The notes beneath the pieces were generated by a model. The model was given only the letters and a program-made list of their open reading frames with translations, had not been told where the DNA came from and did not search any database. The translations under genes were made by a program, and so were the position numbers. This document shows, piece after piece, positions 11,208 to 19,407 of a DNA stretch of 64,000 bases (its first letter is position 1; each line of letters opens with the position of its first letter). Location: the NCBI RefSeq assembly GCF_000619885.1, contig NZ_JHUZ01000006.1, positions 682,001 through 746,000 of the forward strand. The letters are read 5' to 3'. The stretch is from Balneatrix alpica DSM 16621 (GTDB taxonomy: Bacteria > Pseudomonadota > Gammaproteobacteria > Pseudomonadales > Balneatricaceae).

Positions 11208-12049
11208 TGAGAGGGCATTACCAACGAGGGCTGTCACTGGTTGAGCTGATGATCGCGATGACTATCGGCTTATTGTTGATGCTAGGAGTGTTGGAGGTGC
11301 TGCTCAGTGGTAGGCAGACCTATATGCAGACCCGTGCCCTAGCAAACTTGCAAGAGTCGGCGCGTTTTTCCCAACTGTTTATCAGTGATCAATTACGTCA
11401 TGCGGGCTTTAATGAAGACCCGATTCAGAGTATGTCTACCGCGTTTCCTGCTAGTAATGTACCCGTTGCGAATATTTGGGCTGCTGGACAGGTGGTGGCC
11501 GGAGAAACCAACAACGCCAATAATGCCGATGCCATTTTGAATGGTTCTGATACCGTTTTAGTGCGTCTGCGAGGTGCTAATCCCTTGGGCAGTAATGACT
11601 TGCGTGATTGTCTGAATCAACAGGTTACTGCAGGGGAGAGTATTGTGATGCGATTTTTTGTCGATACCGCTTTTACCCTACAGTGTGAGGTGCAGGGCTA
11701 TGTGGGGACACCTGCCAATAACCGTACTCAACCGCTGGTGGATGGGGTGGAGCAGATGCAGGTGCTGTTTGGTGTTGATTTGGATGGTAATGGTCTGATT
11801 AGCGAAGCTGCAGGTGAATGGTTAACGGGAGCGGCCTTGACTGCGCGTGCAGTTGCCGACAGAAGTAATGTATCGGCTGTTCGTTTAGGCTTGGTTGTGG
11901 GTTCGCAAATTGAGGTGGATCGTCCTGCGGCGGCGCAGGCTTTTAATGTCTTTGGGCGTAATATCAATACTGTTAACAGTCGCCGTGCTCGACAGCTATA
12001 TGAAACCACCTATTGGCTACCGAATGTGGCCCTGACCCAGGAGCGCTAA
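11204..12049 (+). CDS. pilW: Type IV pilus minor pilin PilW
   Basis: A 281-residue prepilin with cleavage site QRG/LSLVELMIAM near residue 9 and Glu at +5. It has a long C-terminal region containing VDGVEQMQVLFGVDLDGNG, a conserved PilW stretch with a possible Ca-binding DxDGNG loop. PilW is a minor tip pilin needed to prime pilus assembly. It overlaps pilV and is one base from pilX. Confidence 0.9.
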   Translation: MMRGHYQRGLSLVELMIAMTIGLLLMLGVLEVLLSGRQTYMQTRALANLQESARFSQLFISDQLRHAGFNEDPIQSMSTAFPASNVPVANIWAAGQVVAGETNNANNADAILNGSDTVLVRLRGANPLGSNDLRDCLNQQVTAGESIVMRFFVDTAFTLQCEVQGYVGTPANNRTQPLVDGVEQMQVLFGVDLDGNGLISEAAGEWLTGAALTARAVADRSNVSAVRLGLVVGSQIEVDRPAAAQAFNVFGRNINTVNSRRARQLYETTYWLPNVALTQER

Positions 12050-12050
12050 G

Positions 12051-12572
12051 ATGCCAAAACAACAAGGGGTAACCCTGCTGGTGGCGTTGATTAGCCTGAC
12101 TCTGGTGATGATTGTCGGCACCGCCGCTTTTCACAGCGCTCAGTTCGAAGCTAGGGTGGAGAATGCCAAAGTGGATAGTCAAATTGCGTTGACCACCGCA
12201 GAGTCTGCCATTGTTGAGGCTGAGCAGAGAATTCAAACCCAGGTGCTATCCTTTAACGATACGAATGGTTTGTACGATACTCCAGCCGGCGCAGCGGAAG
12301 AGTGGCGCCAAGTCAATTGGGATAACCCCAATGGTACTGAGGTGGTGATTTTTGCTCGAAATCTGGCAGGGCAGGATAGTCGTATTGCCCGGGCGCCGCG
12401 CTATATCATCGAGCAGTTGCCGGAGCCTGCTGGCTTTATCTCCAGTCAAGTGAGTGGTTTTGGTACCCGGGAAAAGATGGAAGTGTATCGGATTACCGCC
12501 GAGGGCACGGGCTATAGTCAGGATCTACGCCGTTACCTGCAGGTGCACTACACCCGCATTGTGAGCGAATAG
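12051..12572 (+). CDS. pilX: Type IV pilus minor pilin PilX
   Basis: A 173-residue prepilin with a short leader, MPKQQG/VTLLVALISLTLVM. The residue at +5 is Leu and not Glu, which fits the PilX/GspK class thought to sit at the very tip. It sits between pilW and pilY1 as in other minor-pilin operons. It ends in TAG two bases before the pilY1 start, so these genes are probably co-translated. Confidence 0.87.
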   Translation: MPKQQGVTLLVALISLTLVMIVGTAAFHSAQFEARVENAKVDSQIALTTAESAIVEAEQRIQTQVLSFNDTNGLYDTPAGAAEEWRQVNWDNPNGTEVVIFARNLAGQDSRIARAPRYIIEQLPEPAGFISSQVSGFGTREKMEVYRITAEGTGYSQDLRRYLQVHYTRIVSE

Positions 12573-12574
12573 CG

Positions 12575-14431
12575 ATGAAAATATTGCGAATACTATTATG
12601 GGTATTGACTACCAGCCTGATGACGGTGGCAGCGCAAGCAGCAGAATTGTCACAGGGGCCTTTTGCCTCGCAGGTGTCGGCGAAGCCGAAGATGATGATT
12701 CAGCTTTCCAGGGACCATGAGCTGTTTAAGAAAGCCTACCAAGACTATACCGATCTTGACGGGGATGGAGAGCTGGATACAACCTACAAAAATAGCATCT
12801 CCTATGATGGTTATTTCAATCCAGATCTTTGCTACGCCTACAGCACTCAGGGCAATGGTAAGTTTTATCCTGTAGCAGCGGCCAATAACCATAAGTGTTC
12901 GCAGCGTTGGAGTGGCAACTTTTTAAACTGGGCCACCATGACGCGCATCGATATGGTGCGTAAATCGTTGTATGGCGGTAAGCGTAATGTCGACCCTTCT
13001 AATACGAACCAAGCAACAGTGCTAGAGCGAGCTTTCCTGCCGGATGATATTCATGCGTTTGCAAAAGTGTTTACAGGGGGGAGTGGGGCTCAGGTTAGCG
13101 ACTTTACTCCGTATTCATATAATTCGTTGACGCTTTGTAGTGTTTCTACTTCAGACTTTAATAGCGCTAACGCGAATAACCCGCCGCTTATTCGGGTTGC
13201 ACAAGGTGTATGGCCATTTTGGGCGATGAAGGAGCGGCCACAGTGTGATTGGAATGCTACTTGGAATCAGCGAGTGTCAGATTACCGGGTGAGTGCACCT
13301 TATGATATGACCGTACGAGTTGAGGTTTGCGATGGAGTGCTAGATACCCGGAGTGAGCTGTGCAAGCGCTACCCACGTGGGCAGATTAAACCGATTGGGC
13401 TATTGCAGAAGTATGGTGAAGATGACCGTATTCATTTCGGCTTGGTGCTGGGCAGCTACTACAAGCATGTAAAGGGTGGTGTCTTGCGGAAGCAAATGGG
13501 GCCTCTTAATGGTTATTCTCCTAGCGATCAGGAAGTAGATCCTGATACGGGTGTGTTTGGGAGTTCAGCTAAGGGCATTATTCAGATTGTCGATGCGTTA
13601 GCCATTGTTAACTTCAATAATGATGTTTATAGCGATTGCAGTGCCCCCGGCATCGCTAAGTCAAGTATGAAGCAGGATGGTTGGTGTACTAACTGGGGCA
13701 ATCCGTTAGGAGAAATGTTTTTAGAAAGTCTGCGGTATTTAACGCTTGAGTCGAATCGTACTGCTTACTCAAGTTATAACGTAGGGGATAATGATAAGAA
13801 CTATCTTGACCCTTCACTATTTAAAGAAGTGGCGTGGGGAAGTGACCCCTGGCCCCAGGCGGATGCCTGCTCTAATTGCAGTGTGTTGGTCTTTTCCTCC
13901 GGTGTGAACTCTTTTGATATTGATGAGCTTGGGGCCGCTTCTTCTATTCGTGGGTTAAGTGCTAGCGAGCTGAACCGCAGAATGGATGAAATCGGTACGC
14001 TGGAAGGGCTTTACGGTAAACAGTATCTGGTTGGGGTGAGTGGTAATAATAATGACGAAAGCTGTACGCCGAAAACGGTGAATGCGCTTTCTAATGTTAA
14101 TGGTTTATGTCCAGATGCCCCTACCTTGGAGGGGGGCTATGCCCTTGCAGGGGCCGCTTACTATGCGCGCACCAGTGACCTAAAGAGCTATTTCGGTACG
14201 CAAACGGTATCGACCTATGGCTTGTCGCTTTCTGAGGCGTTGCCAACGCTAACCTTCTATGCAGGTAACAAAGGCCTCAACTTTATTCCAACTTGCCGGG
14301 CGCGAAGCAATGGCAATGCCGCTTGGCGGGCTTGCAGTATTACGGATGTTTTTATTGTTAATCAGACCCGGGATAGCCAAGGGCGTTTGGTTAAAGCCAA
14401 GTTATTTATTGGTTGGGAGGATTCCACCTAG
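12575..14431 (+). CDS. pilY1: PilY1 tip adhesin, N-terminal fragment (stops at in-frame TAG)
   Basis: 618 codons encode a signal peptide (MKILRILLWVLTTSLMTVAAQA), then the N-terminal region of PilY1: MMIQLSRDHELFKKAYQDY, a Ca-loop-like DLDGDGELD, and YDGYFNPDLCYAY. Reading ends at TAG 14429-14431 in the middle of the conserved WEDS-G-DYD-D segment. The same frame continues without other stops to 16972. PilY1 caps the pilus, promotes extension and adhesion, and in Pseudomonas takes part in surface sensing. As written the gene is disrupted. A truncated exported N-terminal protein could be made, but would lack the propeller domain. Confidence 0.85.
   Translation: MKILRILLWVLTTSLMTVAAQAAELSQGPFASQVSAKPKMMIQLSRDHELFKKAYQDYTDLDGDGELDTTYKNSISYDGYFNPDLCYAYSTQGNGKFYPVAAANNHKCSQRWSGNFLNWATMTRIDMVRKSLYGGKRNVDPSNTNQATVLERAFLPDDIHAFAKVFTGGSGAQVSDFTPYSYNSLTLCSVSTSDFNSANANNPPLIRVAQGVWPFWAMKERPQCDWNATWNQRVSDYRVSAPYDMTVRVEVCDGVLDTRSELCKRYPRGQIKPIGLLQKYGEDDRIHFGLVLGSYYKHVKGGVLRKQMGPLNGYSPSDQEVDPDTGVFGSSAKGIIQIVDALAIVNFNNDVYSDCSAPGIAKSSMKQDGWCTNWGNPLGEMFLESLRYLTLESNRTAYSSYNVGDNDKNYLDPSLFKEVAWGSDPWPQADACSNCSVLVFSSGVNSFDIDELGAASSIRGLSASELNRRMDEIGTLEGLYGKQYLVGVSGNNNDESCTPKTVNALSNVNGLCPDAPTLEGGYALAGAAYYARTSDLKSYFGTQTVSTYGLSLSEALPTLTFYAGNKGLNFIPTCRARSNGNAAWRACSITDVFIVNQTRDSQGRLVKAKLFIGWEDST
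14429..14431 (+). other. In-frame amber codon inside pilY1
   Basis: The codons run GAT TCC ACC TAG GGC TTT GAC TAC GAC. A single C-to-T change from CAG (Gln) would restore an open frame of about 1465 codons. No Shine-Dalgarno sequence precedes the next ATG (14447). TAG ends normal genes here (proB, pilX, pilE, sfsA), so the code is not reassigned. Confidence 0.9.
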
Positions 14432-14446
14432 GGCTTTGACTACGAC

Positions 14447-16972
14447 ATGGATACCGTTGCAGAGATTGATGTCTGCGTAGGAAGCTACTGCGGTAATAAC
14501 AGTGGTGTGGCATCAAACGAGCTGAGGGTAACCCTGGGGGCGCCTTATAAGGCTGCGGGGCACCAAATGCAAATGGGCTATACCCTGATTGGTAGTAATA
14601 ATGATCAGACACATTGGGCAGAGTTATTGCACTCCAATAATGGTAAAAGCTGGATTTATAATGACTGGGTCAATATCAGTACTTACTTAACTAAGTATTA
14701 CAATAATCAGACCCCTTATTTCCCCTATACCGTTAATAAGTTTGTCGTAGTGGGGAGTGGTGCCAATAATCCTCTGCTACCTAATCCGCTGTTGTTGGCG
14801 GCCAAATATGGTGGTTTTAAAGACTTGGATGGTAATGGTAAGCCTACACATAGCTCGGGAGATAATCGCGAGTGGGATGCGGATGGGGATGGTATTCCTG
14901 ATAACTATTTTCAGGTGAAAAACTTTAATGATTTGCCAGCTTATCTCACTCGTATTTTTAACTCAGTTGCCGCTGGCGCAGGTTCGGCTGCTGCGCCCGT
15001 GTCCAGCAGTGCTAGTGTTTCCTTAGATACCTACGTGTTTACCACCAAGTTTGATAACACCAAATCCTGGAATGGGAACTTAACGGCATTTCAGTTTGGT
15101 GCTAATAACCTTTTGACTCAGCGCTGGGATGCTGCGACTCAATTGCGTAGCAAAGATCACAATACACGTCGTATTGTGACCTGGGATGCCAGTACTCAGA
15201 GTGGCATTCCGTTTCGCGAGGCAAACCTGACGGCGACACAAAAGGCCGCTTTGATCATTAATCCTGATGGCGGCACCAATAACCTCACTAACGTCATTAA
15301 TTATTTGCGCGGCGATCACAGTAAAGAGCAGGATCAAACGGGCGGAACCTTCCGCACGCGTTTAACTGAGACCAGCCTTAAGACTAAGCTGGGGGATATT
15401 GTTCATTCTTCCCCTGCCTATGTAGCGAAGCCGAGTAATTTCTACCGCGATACGATTGCAATTCCTAAGTATTCAGACTTTAAAACGGCGCAGGCTAGTC
15501 GAGCTGCGATGGTCTATGTTGGGGCCAATGATGGCATGCTGCATGCTTTTGACGCCCTGACGGGAGAAGAGCGTTTTGCTTATATACCCTCCGTACTTAT
15601 TCCGCACTTACCCCAGTTAACCAGTGCTAATTACCTCCATCGTTATTATGTCGATGGCACGCCAACTGCTGTGGATGCAGTGGTCGGCGGAAACTGGATG
15701 ACGGTATTAGCGGGGGGGCTGAGAGCCGGAGGAAAGGCAATTTATGCATTGGATATCACAGATCCAGGTAGTATGGGTTCTGAGAGTAATGTGGCTAATC
15801 GGATCTTGTTTGAATATGACGAGGCGGCGGATAAAAACCTCTTCGTGCAGAATGCCAATCGGGATAAGTCCTATCTGGGTTACACCTTCTCGCAACCTGC
15901 AGTGGTGAAGTTAAACGACGGTAAATGGGCGTTGCTGTTTGGCAATGGCTACCAGAGTGAGGCGGGTGAAGCGGCGCTCTATGTTATCTATTTGCGCAAG
16001 TTGAGTGCTACCTCGCCCTGGAGCACCAGTGATGTGCGTATTATTAAAACTGGAGCGGGGCCATTGGTGCAGGGTAATGGGCGTAACCAAACCATTACGC
16101 TCAATGGCCTGAGTGAGATAGCGCCTGTCGATAAAAATGACGATGGCACAGTGGACTGGGTCTATGCTGGCGACCTGCTAGGCAATTTATGGAAGTTTGA
16201 TTTGACTGCATCTTCGCCAAGTAGCTGGGGGGTGGCGAAGCAGAACAATATTGCTAAGCCGTTATTTGTGGCTCGTGATGCTAATAATAATTACCAGCCG
16301 ATTACCGCACGACCGGAGGTAGCAAGGGTCAATGCGAGTCAGTACCAAGTCTATGTCGGGACAGGTAAGTACTTTGAGCTTGGGGATAATGCGCTGGCGA
16401 GTATCGGCCAGAATACCTTCTATGCCATTAAGGATGATGGCGCGGCACTGGATTTACGTCGCACTAGTTTAGCTCAGCAGACCTACACCTACATCAGCAA
16501 CGGGCAGACAGCTCAGGCGTATCGTACGGTGAGTCAGGTGACGCCGACCTCCAGCCAGTACGGTTGGTATTTGGACTTGGATAAGGATGTTGGCGAAATG
16601 GTAATCGATCGGGCGTTACTGCGACGTGGGCGAATTTACTTTGCGACCTTGCTCCCTAATGTGGATCAGTGCGGCAGTTTTGAATTAGGTTGGTTGATGG
16701 CGCTAGATGCTTTAACGGGTAAGGGGATGACAAAACCGATCCTTGATCTGAATGGTGATGGTGCGATCACCGATTTGGATAAAGTGAATGGCAACTCGAC
16801 CTCAGGATGGCGTGGCGCTCGACAGTCTACCCCCCTTATTTTGGATAATGGTGATAAAGATGTGTTGGTGCGTCCTGGAGAGGAAGGTCAACCGCCGGTT
16901 GCTACCCCATTAGAGAAGGCAACGCTTTATCGAACAAACCGAGTGAACTGGCGTGAGGTGTATCTAAACTAA
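14447..16972 (+). CDS. pilY1: PilY1, C-terminal fragment with beta-propeller
   Basis: This is the same frame as the upstream fragment, open from 14432; 14447 is merely the first ATG. It holds the rest of PilY1: Ca-loop-like DLDGNG and DADGDGIPD, then SWNGNLTAF, GDIVHSSPAYV, and the propeller blocks VYVGANDGMLHAFDALTGEERFAYIPS. The key Ca-binding loop DKNDDGTVD (16130-16156) is followed by WVYAGDLLGNLWKFDL. In Pseudomonas this loop controls pilus extension and retraction. Without readthrough this part has no signal peptide and no good ribosome-binding site, so it would not be exported alone. Its stop overlaps the pilE start (TAATG). Confidence 0.85.
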   Translation: MDTVAEIDVCVGSYCGNNSGVASNELRVTLGAPYKAAGHQMQMGYTLIGSNNDQTHWAELLHSNNGKSWIYNDWVNISTYLTKYYNNQTPYFPYTVNKFVVVGSGANNPLLPNPLLLAAKYGGFKDLDGNGKPTHSSGDNREWDADGDGIPDNYFQVKNFNDLPAYLTRIFNSVAAGAGSAAAPVSSSASVSLDTYVFTTKFDNTKSWNGNLTAFQFGANNLLTQRWDAATQLRSKDHNTRRIVTWDASTQSGIPFREANLTATQKAALIINPDGGTNNLTNVINYLRGDHSKEQDQTGGTFRTRLTETSLKTKLGDIVHSSPAYVAKPSNFYRDTIAIPKYSDFKTAQASRAAMVYVGANDGMLHAFDALTGEERFAYIPSVLIPHLPQLTSANYLHRYYVDGTPTAVDAVVGGNWMTVLAGGLRAGGKAIYALDITDPGSMGSESNVANRILFEYDEAADKNLFVQNANRDKSYLGYTFSQPAVVKLNDGKWALLFGNGYQSEAGEAALYVIYLRKLSATSPWSTSDVRIIKTGAGPLVQGNGRNQTITLNGLSEIAPVDKNDDGTVDWVYAGDLLGNLWKFDLTASSPSSWGVAKQNNIAKPLFVARDANNNYQPITARPEVARVNASQYQVYVGTGKYFELGDNALASIGQNTFYAIKDDGAALDLRRTSLAQQTYTYISNGQTAQAYRTVSQVTPTSSQYGWYLDLDKDVGEMVIDRALLRRGRIYFATLLPNVDQCGSFELGWLMALDALTGKGMTKPILDLNGDGAITDLDKVNGNSTSGWRGARQSTPLILDNGDKDVLVRPGEEGQPPVATPLEKATLYRTNRVNWREVYLN

Positions 16973-17412
16973 TGGTCAAGCAGCAGGGTTTTACCCTTAT
17001 CGAGGCAATGATTGTTGTGGCAATAGTCGGCATCTTGGCTGCTATTGCCTATCCAAGTTATCAGCGTCATGTACAGGATTCGCGCCGAGCTGATGCGGCG
17101 GCGGTATTGATGCAGCAGGCGATGCAGATGCAACGTCACTACAGTAATAACTTTAGTTACCTCGGTGCGGCAGCGGGAGGTGCTAACACTGGGGCTCCGG
17201 CTGGGCGTTTCACTCAAGCCCCCTTGGATGTACCTGCCGCGGATAGCTTTTATACCATCACCATCAATGCTGCGACCCAGCAAACTTATACCCTTTGGGC
17301 AGCGTCTCGTGGCGCTCAGGCAAACGACCGCTGTGGAACCTTGACACTGAATGAGCAAGGGGTGAAAGGAGTGATTAATGGCAATGGACAGGCGGTAGCA
17401 GATTGTTGGTAG
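16972..17412 (+). CDS. pilE: Type IV pilus minor pilin PilE
   Basis: A 146-residue pilin-like protein with cleavage site QQG/FTLIEAMIVVAIVGILAAIAYPSYQ near residue 6, Glu at +5, and a C-terminal Cys pair (DRCGTL...VADCW) forming the usual D-loop. It closes the pilVWXY1E cluster, where PilE joins the minor-pilin initiation complex; it could also be described as a PilA-like pilin, but length and position favour PilE. Its ATG overlaps the pilY1 stop. A hairpin terminator follows. Confidence 0.9.
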   Translation: MVKQQGFTLIEAMIVVAIVGILAAIAYPSYQRHVQDSRRADAAAVLMQQAMQMQRHYSNNFSYLGAAAGGANTGAPAGRFTQAPLDVPAADSFYTITINAATQQTYTLWAASRGAQANDRCGTLTLNEQGVKGVINGNGQAVADCW

Positions 17413-17429
17413 TGTAGAGCAGTTAACGA

Positions 17430-17455
17430 TAAAGGCGCTGTGTTAAGCGCCTTTA
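17430..17455. terminator. Bidirectional terminator between pilE and smpB
   Basis: TAAAGGCGCT (17430-17439) pairs perfectly with AGCGCCTTTA (17446-17455) around a 6-base loop. It lies between two convergent genes; the T tract is short in both directions. Confidence 0.6.
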
Positions 17456-17478
17456 TGCTTTATTGGTCTTGGCAAGAG

Positions 17479-17952
17479 CTAGCCGTGTTTCATTAAACGC
17501 TCTTTCTGTCGTTGCCAATCGCGTTCACGTTCGGTATCGCGTTTGTCGTATTCTTTTTTACCCTTCACTAAGGCGATGTCGCACTTAACCAGATGACCTT
17601 TCCAATAGAGGGAAAGTGGGACGCAAGTGTAGCCTTTCTGGGAGATGGCGGTGGCCAAGCGATCAATTTCGCGTCCGTGTAATAGCAGCTTACGATCGCG
17701 CAATGGGTTGCAGACCACATGGGTGGAAGCAGAAAGCAGAGGGCTGATATGGGTGCCCACTAGCCAAACTTCGCCATCCTTGACCAGTACATAGGTATCT
17801 ACCAGGCTGGCGCGGCCCGCGCGCAGACTTTTGACTTCCCAGCCCATCAAGGCCACACCCGCTTCGAAGCGTTCTTCAATATGATAGTCATGGCGCGCGC
17901 GTTTATTTTGCGCGATGACATTATCACCGGAGGATTTTTTCTTCTTGCTCAT
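17479..17952 (-). CDS. smpB: SsrA-binding protein SmpB
   Basis: A 157-residue SmpB beginning [27 protein letters not shown], with [12 protein letters not shown] and the Lys/Arg-rich tail ([22 protein letters not shown]). It binds the tRNA-like part of tmRNA and brings it to stalled ribosomes. An upstream extension to TTG 18021 is open, but I chose ATG 17952 because it gives normal family length and the conserved N-terminus. Convergent with pilE, divergent from carA. No ssrA gene is visible in the window. Confidence 0.95.
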   Translation of the reverse strand: MSKKKKSSGDNVIAQNKRARHDYHIEERFEAGVALMGWEVKSLRAGRASLVDTYVLVKDGEVWLVGTHISPLLSASTHVVCNPLRDRKLLLHGREIDRLATAISQKGYTCVPLSLYWKGHLVKCDIALVKGKKEYDKRDTERERDWQRQKERLMKHG

Positions 17953-18122
17953 GGACTTGGGCACATTAACGAACTGGGCGCCCATTATGCGCAAAAAGCT
18001 GGCGGGAATGAAGGCTTGCAAGCAGTTGGTCGTTTAGGGGTAGACACCTAAAGGGAGAGTGCTTATCATACAGAAGATTTAGCTGGCCGATTTTTGACGG
18101 TTGGTCAGTTTTCCCAGACAGC

Positions 18123-18164
18123 AAAAGGCGAGATGCGACTTAATTGGTTTCATCTCGCTTTTTT
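18123..18164 (+). terminator. Attenuator-like terminator in the carA leader
   Basis: AAAAGGCGAGATG (18123-18135) pairs with CATCTCGC plus T's (18151-18163) to give a stem of about 13 bp with a 15-base loop, followed directly by a T run. It stands between the promoter region and carA with no gene upstream on this strand, so it can only act on carA transcripts. A short ORF starts inside the 5' arm. Confidence 0.65.
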
Positions 18165-18174
18165 ACACCTGTGA
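18133..18174 (+). CDS. Putative carA leader peptide (13 residues)
   Basis: ATG 18133 opens a 13-codon ORF, MRLNWFHLAFLHL, ending at TGA 18172-18174. AAGG (18125-18128) lies 4 bases before the ATG. The start codon and ribosome-binding site lie in the 5' arm of the terminator, so a ribosome there would prevent the hairpin forming. Codon 2 is CGA (Arg), notable because arginine is an end product of the pathway. No homology evidence; the ORF is very short and could be chance. Confidence 0.45.
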   Translation: MRLNWFHLAFLHL

Positions 18175-18210
18175 CCACCACTACTGTTGCGCTCATGCCG
18201 GGAGGTAGCA

Positions 18211-19344
18211 TTGTCTAAACCAGCCATTCTGGCCCTTGAAGATGGCTCTATATTCCGGGGGGTTGCGATTGGCGCTGATGGCCAGTCGGTTGGGGAAGTT
18301 GTTTTTAATACTTCCATGACCGGATATCAGGAAATTCTCACCGATCCCTCCTACGCCCGCCAAATTGTCACCCTCACTTATCCCCATATCGGTAATACCG
18401 GTACCACCCACGAAGACGAAGAGTCGACCCAAATTTACGCCGCAGGCTTGGTAATTCGCGACCTGCCTTTGCTAGCCAGTAACTTCCGTAATGAAGCCGC
18501 GCTGGATGACTATCTGAAAGCACGTAACATTTTGGGTATTGCTGATATTGATACCCGACGCCTGACTCGCATTTTGCGCGAAAAAGGTGCGCAAAACGGC
18601 TGCATCATGGCTGGTGATGTGGATGAGCAGGCTGCCATTGCAGCGGCTAAAGCTTTTCCCGGTCTGAAGGGCATGGATTTAGCCAAGGAAGTGACCGTGA
18701 CGGAGCCCTATCAATGGACAGAAGGGGTATGGGAGTTGGGGCAAGGCCACACTACTCCTGCCCAACAGCCCTATCATGTGGTTGCGTTTGACTATGGCGT
18801 GAAGCGCAATATTCTGCGCATGCTGGCTGCACGTGGTTGCCGTCTGACGGTCGTGCCTGCACAGACTTCTGCCGCCGAAGTGTTGAAGCTCAATCCTGAT
18901 GGTGTGTTTCTTTCGAACGGCCCTGGCGATCCTGAGCCTTGCGACTATGCCATCACAGCGATTAGTGAAATTCTGCAGACTCAGGTGCCGGTGTTTGGCA
19001 TCTGCTTGGGGCATCAGTTGTTGGCTTTGGCAAGTGGTGCCAAGACCGCAAAAATGAAGTTTGGTCATCATGGCGGTAACCACCCTGTGCAGGATTTGGA
19101 CTCTAAGGTGGTAATGATCACCAGTCAGAACCATGGTTTTGCTGTGGATGAAAGCAGTTTGCCGGCCAACCTGAGGGCAACCCATAAGTCTTTATTTGAT
19201 GGCTCACTACAAGGGATTGAGCGTACTGATAAAGCGGCCTTTAGTTTTCAAGGTCACCCGGAGGCCAGCCCTGGTCCCCATGATGTTGCGCCCCTGTTTG
19301 ATCGCTTTATTGACCACATTAAGGCCTATCGGGCGCAGCGCTGA
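18211..19344 (+). CDS. carA: Carbamoyl-phosphate synthase small (glutaminase) subunit
   Basis: 377 residues, beginning [20 protein letters not shown]. The N-terminal domain is followed by a class I glutamine amidotransferase with the Cys nucleophile in [10 protein letters not shown] and the His/Glu in [10 protein letters not shown]. It supplies ammonia to CarB for carbamoyl phosphate, shared by arginine and pyrimidine synthesis. I chose TTG 18211 because GGGAGG (18200-18205) stands 5 bases before it and the protein then matches pseudomonad CarA; a longer TTG start at 18187 is unlikely. The leader carries an attenuator-like hairpin. dapB, the common upstream neighbour in Pseudomonas, is absent. 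Confidence 0.96.
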   Translation: MSKPAILALEDGSIFRGVAIGADGQSVGEVVFNTSMTGYQEILTDPSYARQIVTLTYPHIGNTGTTHEDEESTQIYAAGLVIRDLPLLASNFRNEAALDDYLKARNILGIADIDTRRLTRILREKGAQNGCIMAGDVDEQAAIAAAKAFPGLKGMDLAKEVTVTEPYQWTEGVWELGQGHTTPAQQPYHVVAFDYGVKRNILRMLAARGCRLTVVPAQTSAAEVLKLNPDGVFLSNGPGDPEPCDYAITAISEILQTQVPVFGICLGHQLLALASGAKTAKMKFGHHGGNHPVQDLDSKVVMITSQNHGFAVDESSLPANLRATHKSLFDGSLQGIERTDKAAFSFQGHPEASPGPHDVAPLFDRFIDHIKAYRAQR

Positions 19345-19407
19345 TTCAGGCGCTACCTTGGCCGCTGTGATGGCGGCCTGACAGAACCAGCTTTGCGGTA
19401 ACGACCT

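Noticed and set aside
14429-14431. Genome-wide recoding of TAG
   Set aside because: proB, pilX, pilE and sfsA in this window all end normally in TAG at conserved C-termini.
14447-16972. The downstream pilY1 part as a separate gene
   Set aside because: Same frame as the upstream part, no Shine-Dalgarno sequence, no signal peptide, and the break falls inside a conserved PilY1 motif. It is listed as a fragment.
17953-18021. N-terminal extension of SmpB to TTG 18021
   Set aside because: The added residues are not part of the SmpB family and the protein would be about 20 residues too long.
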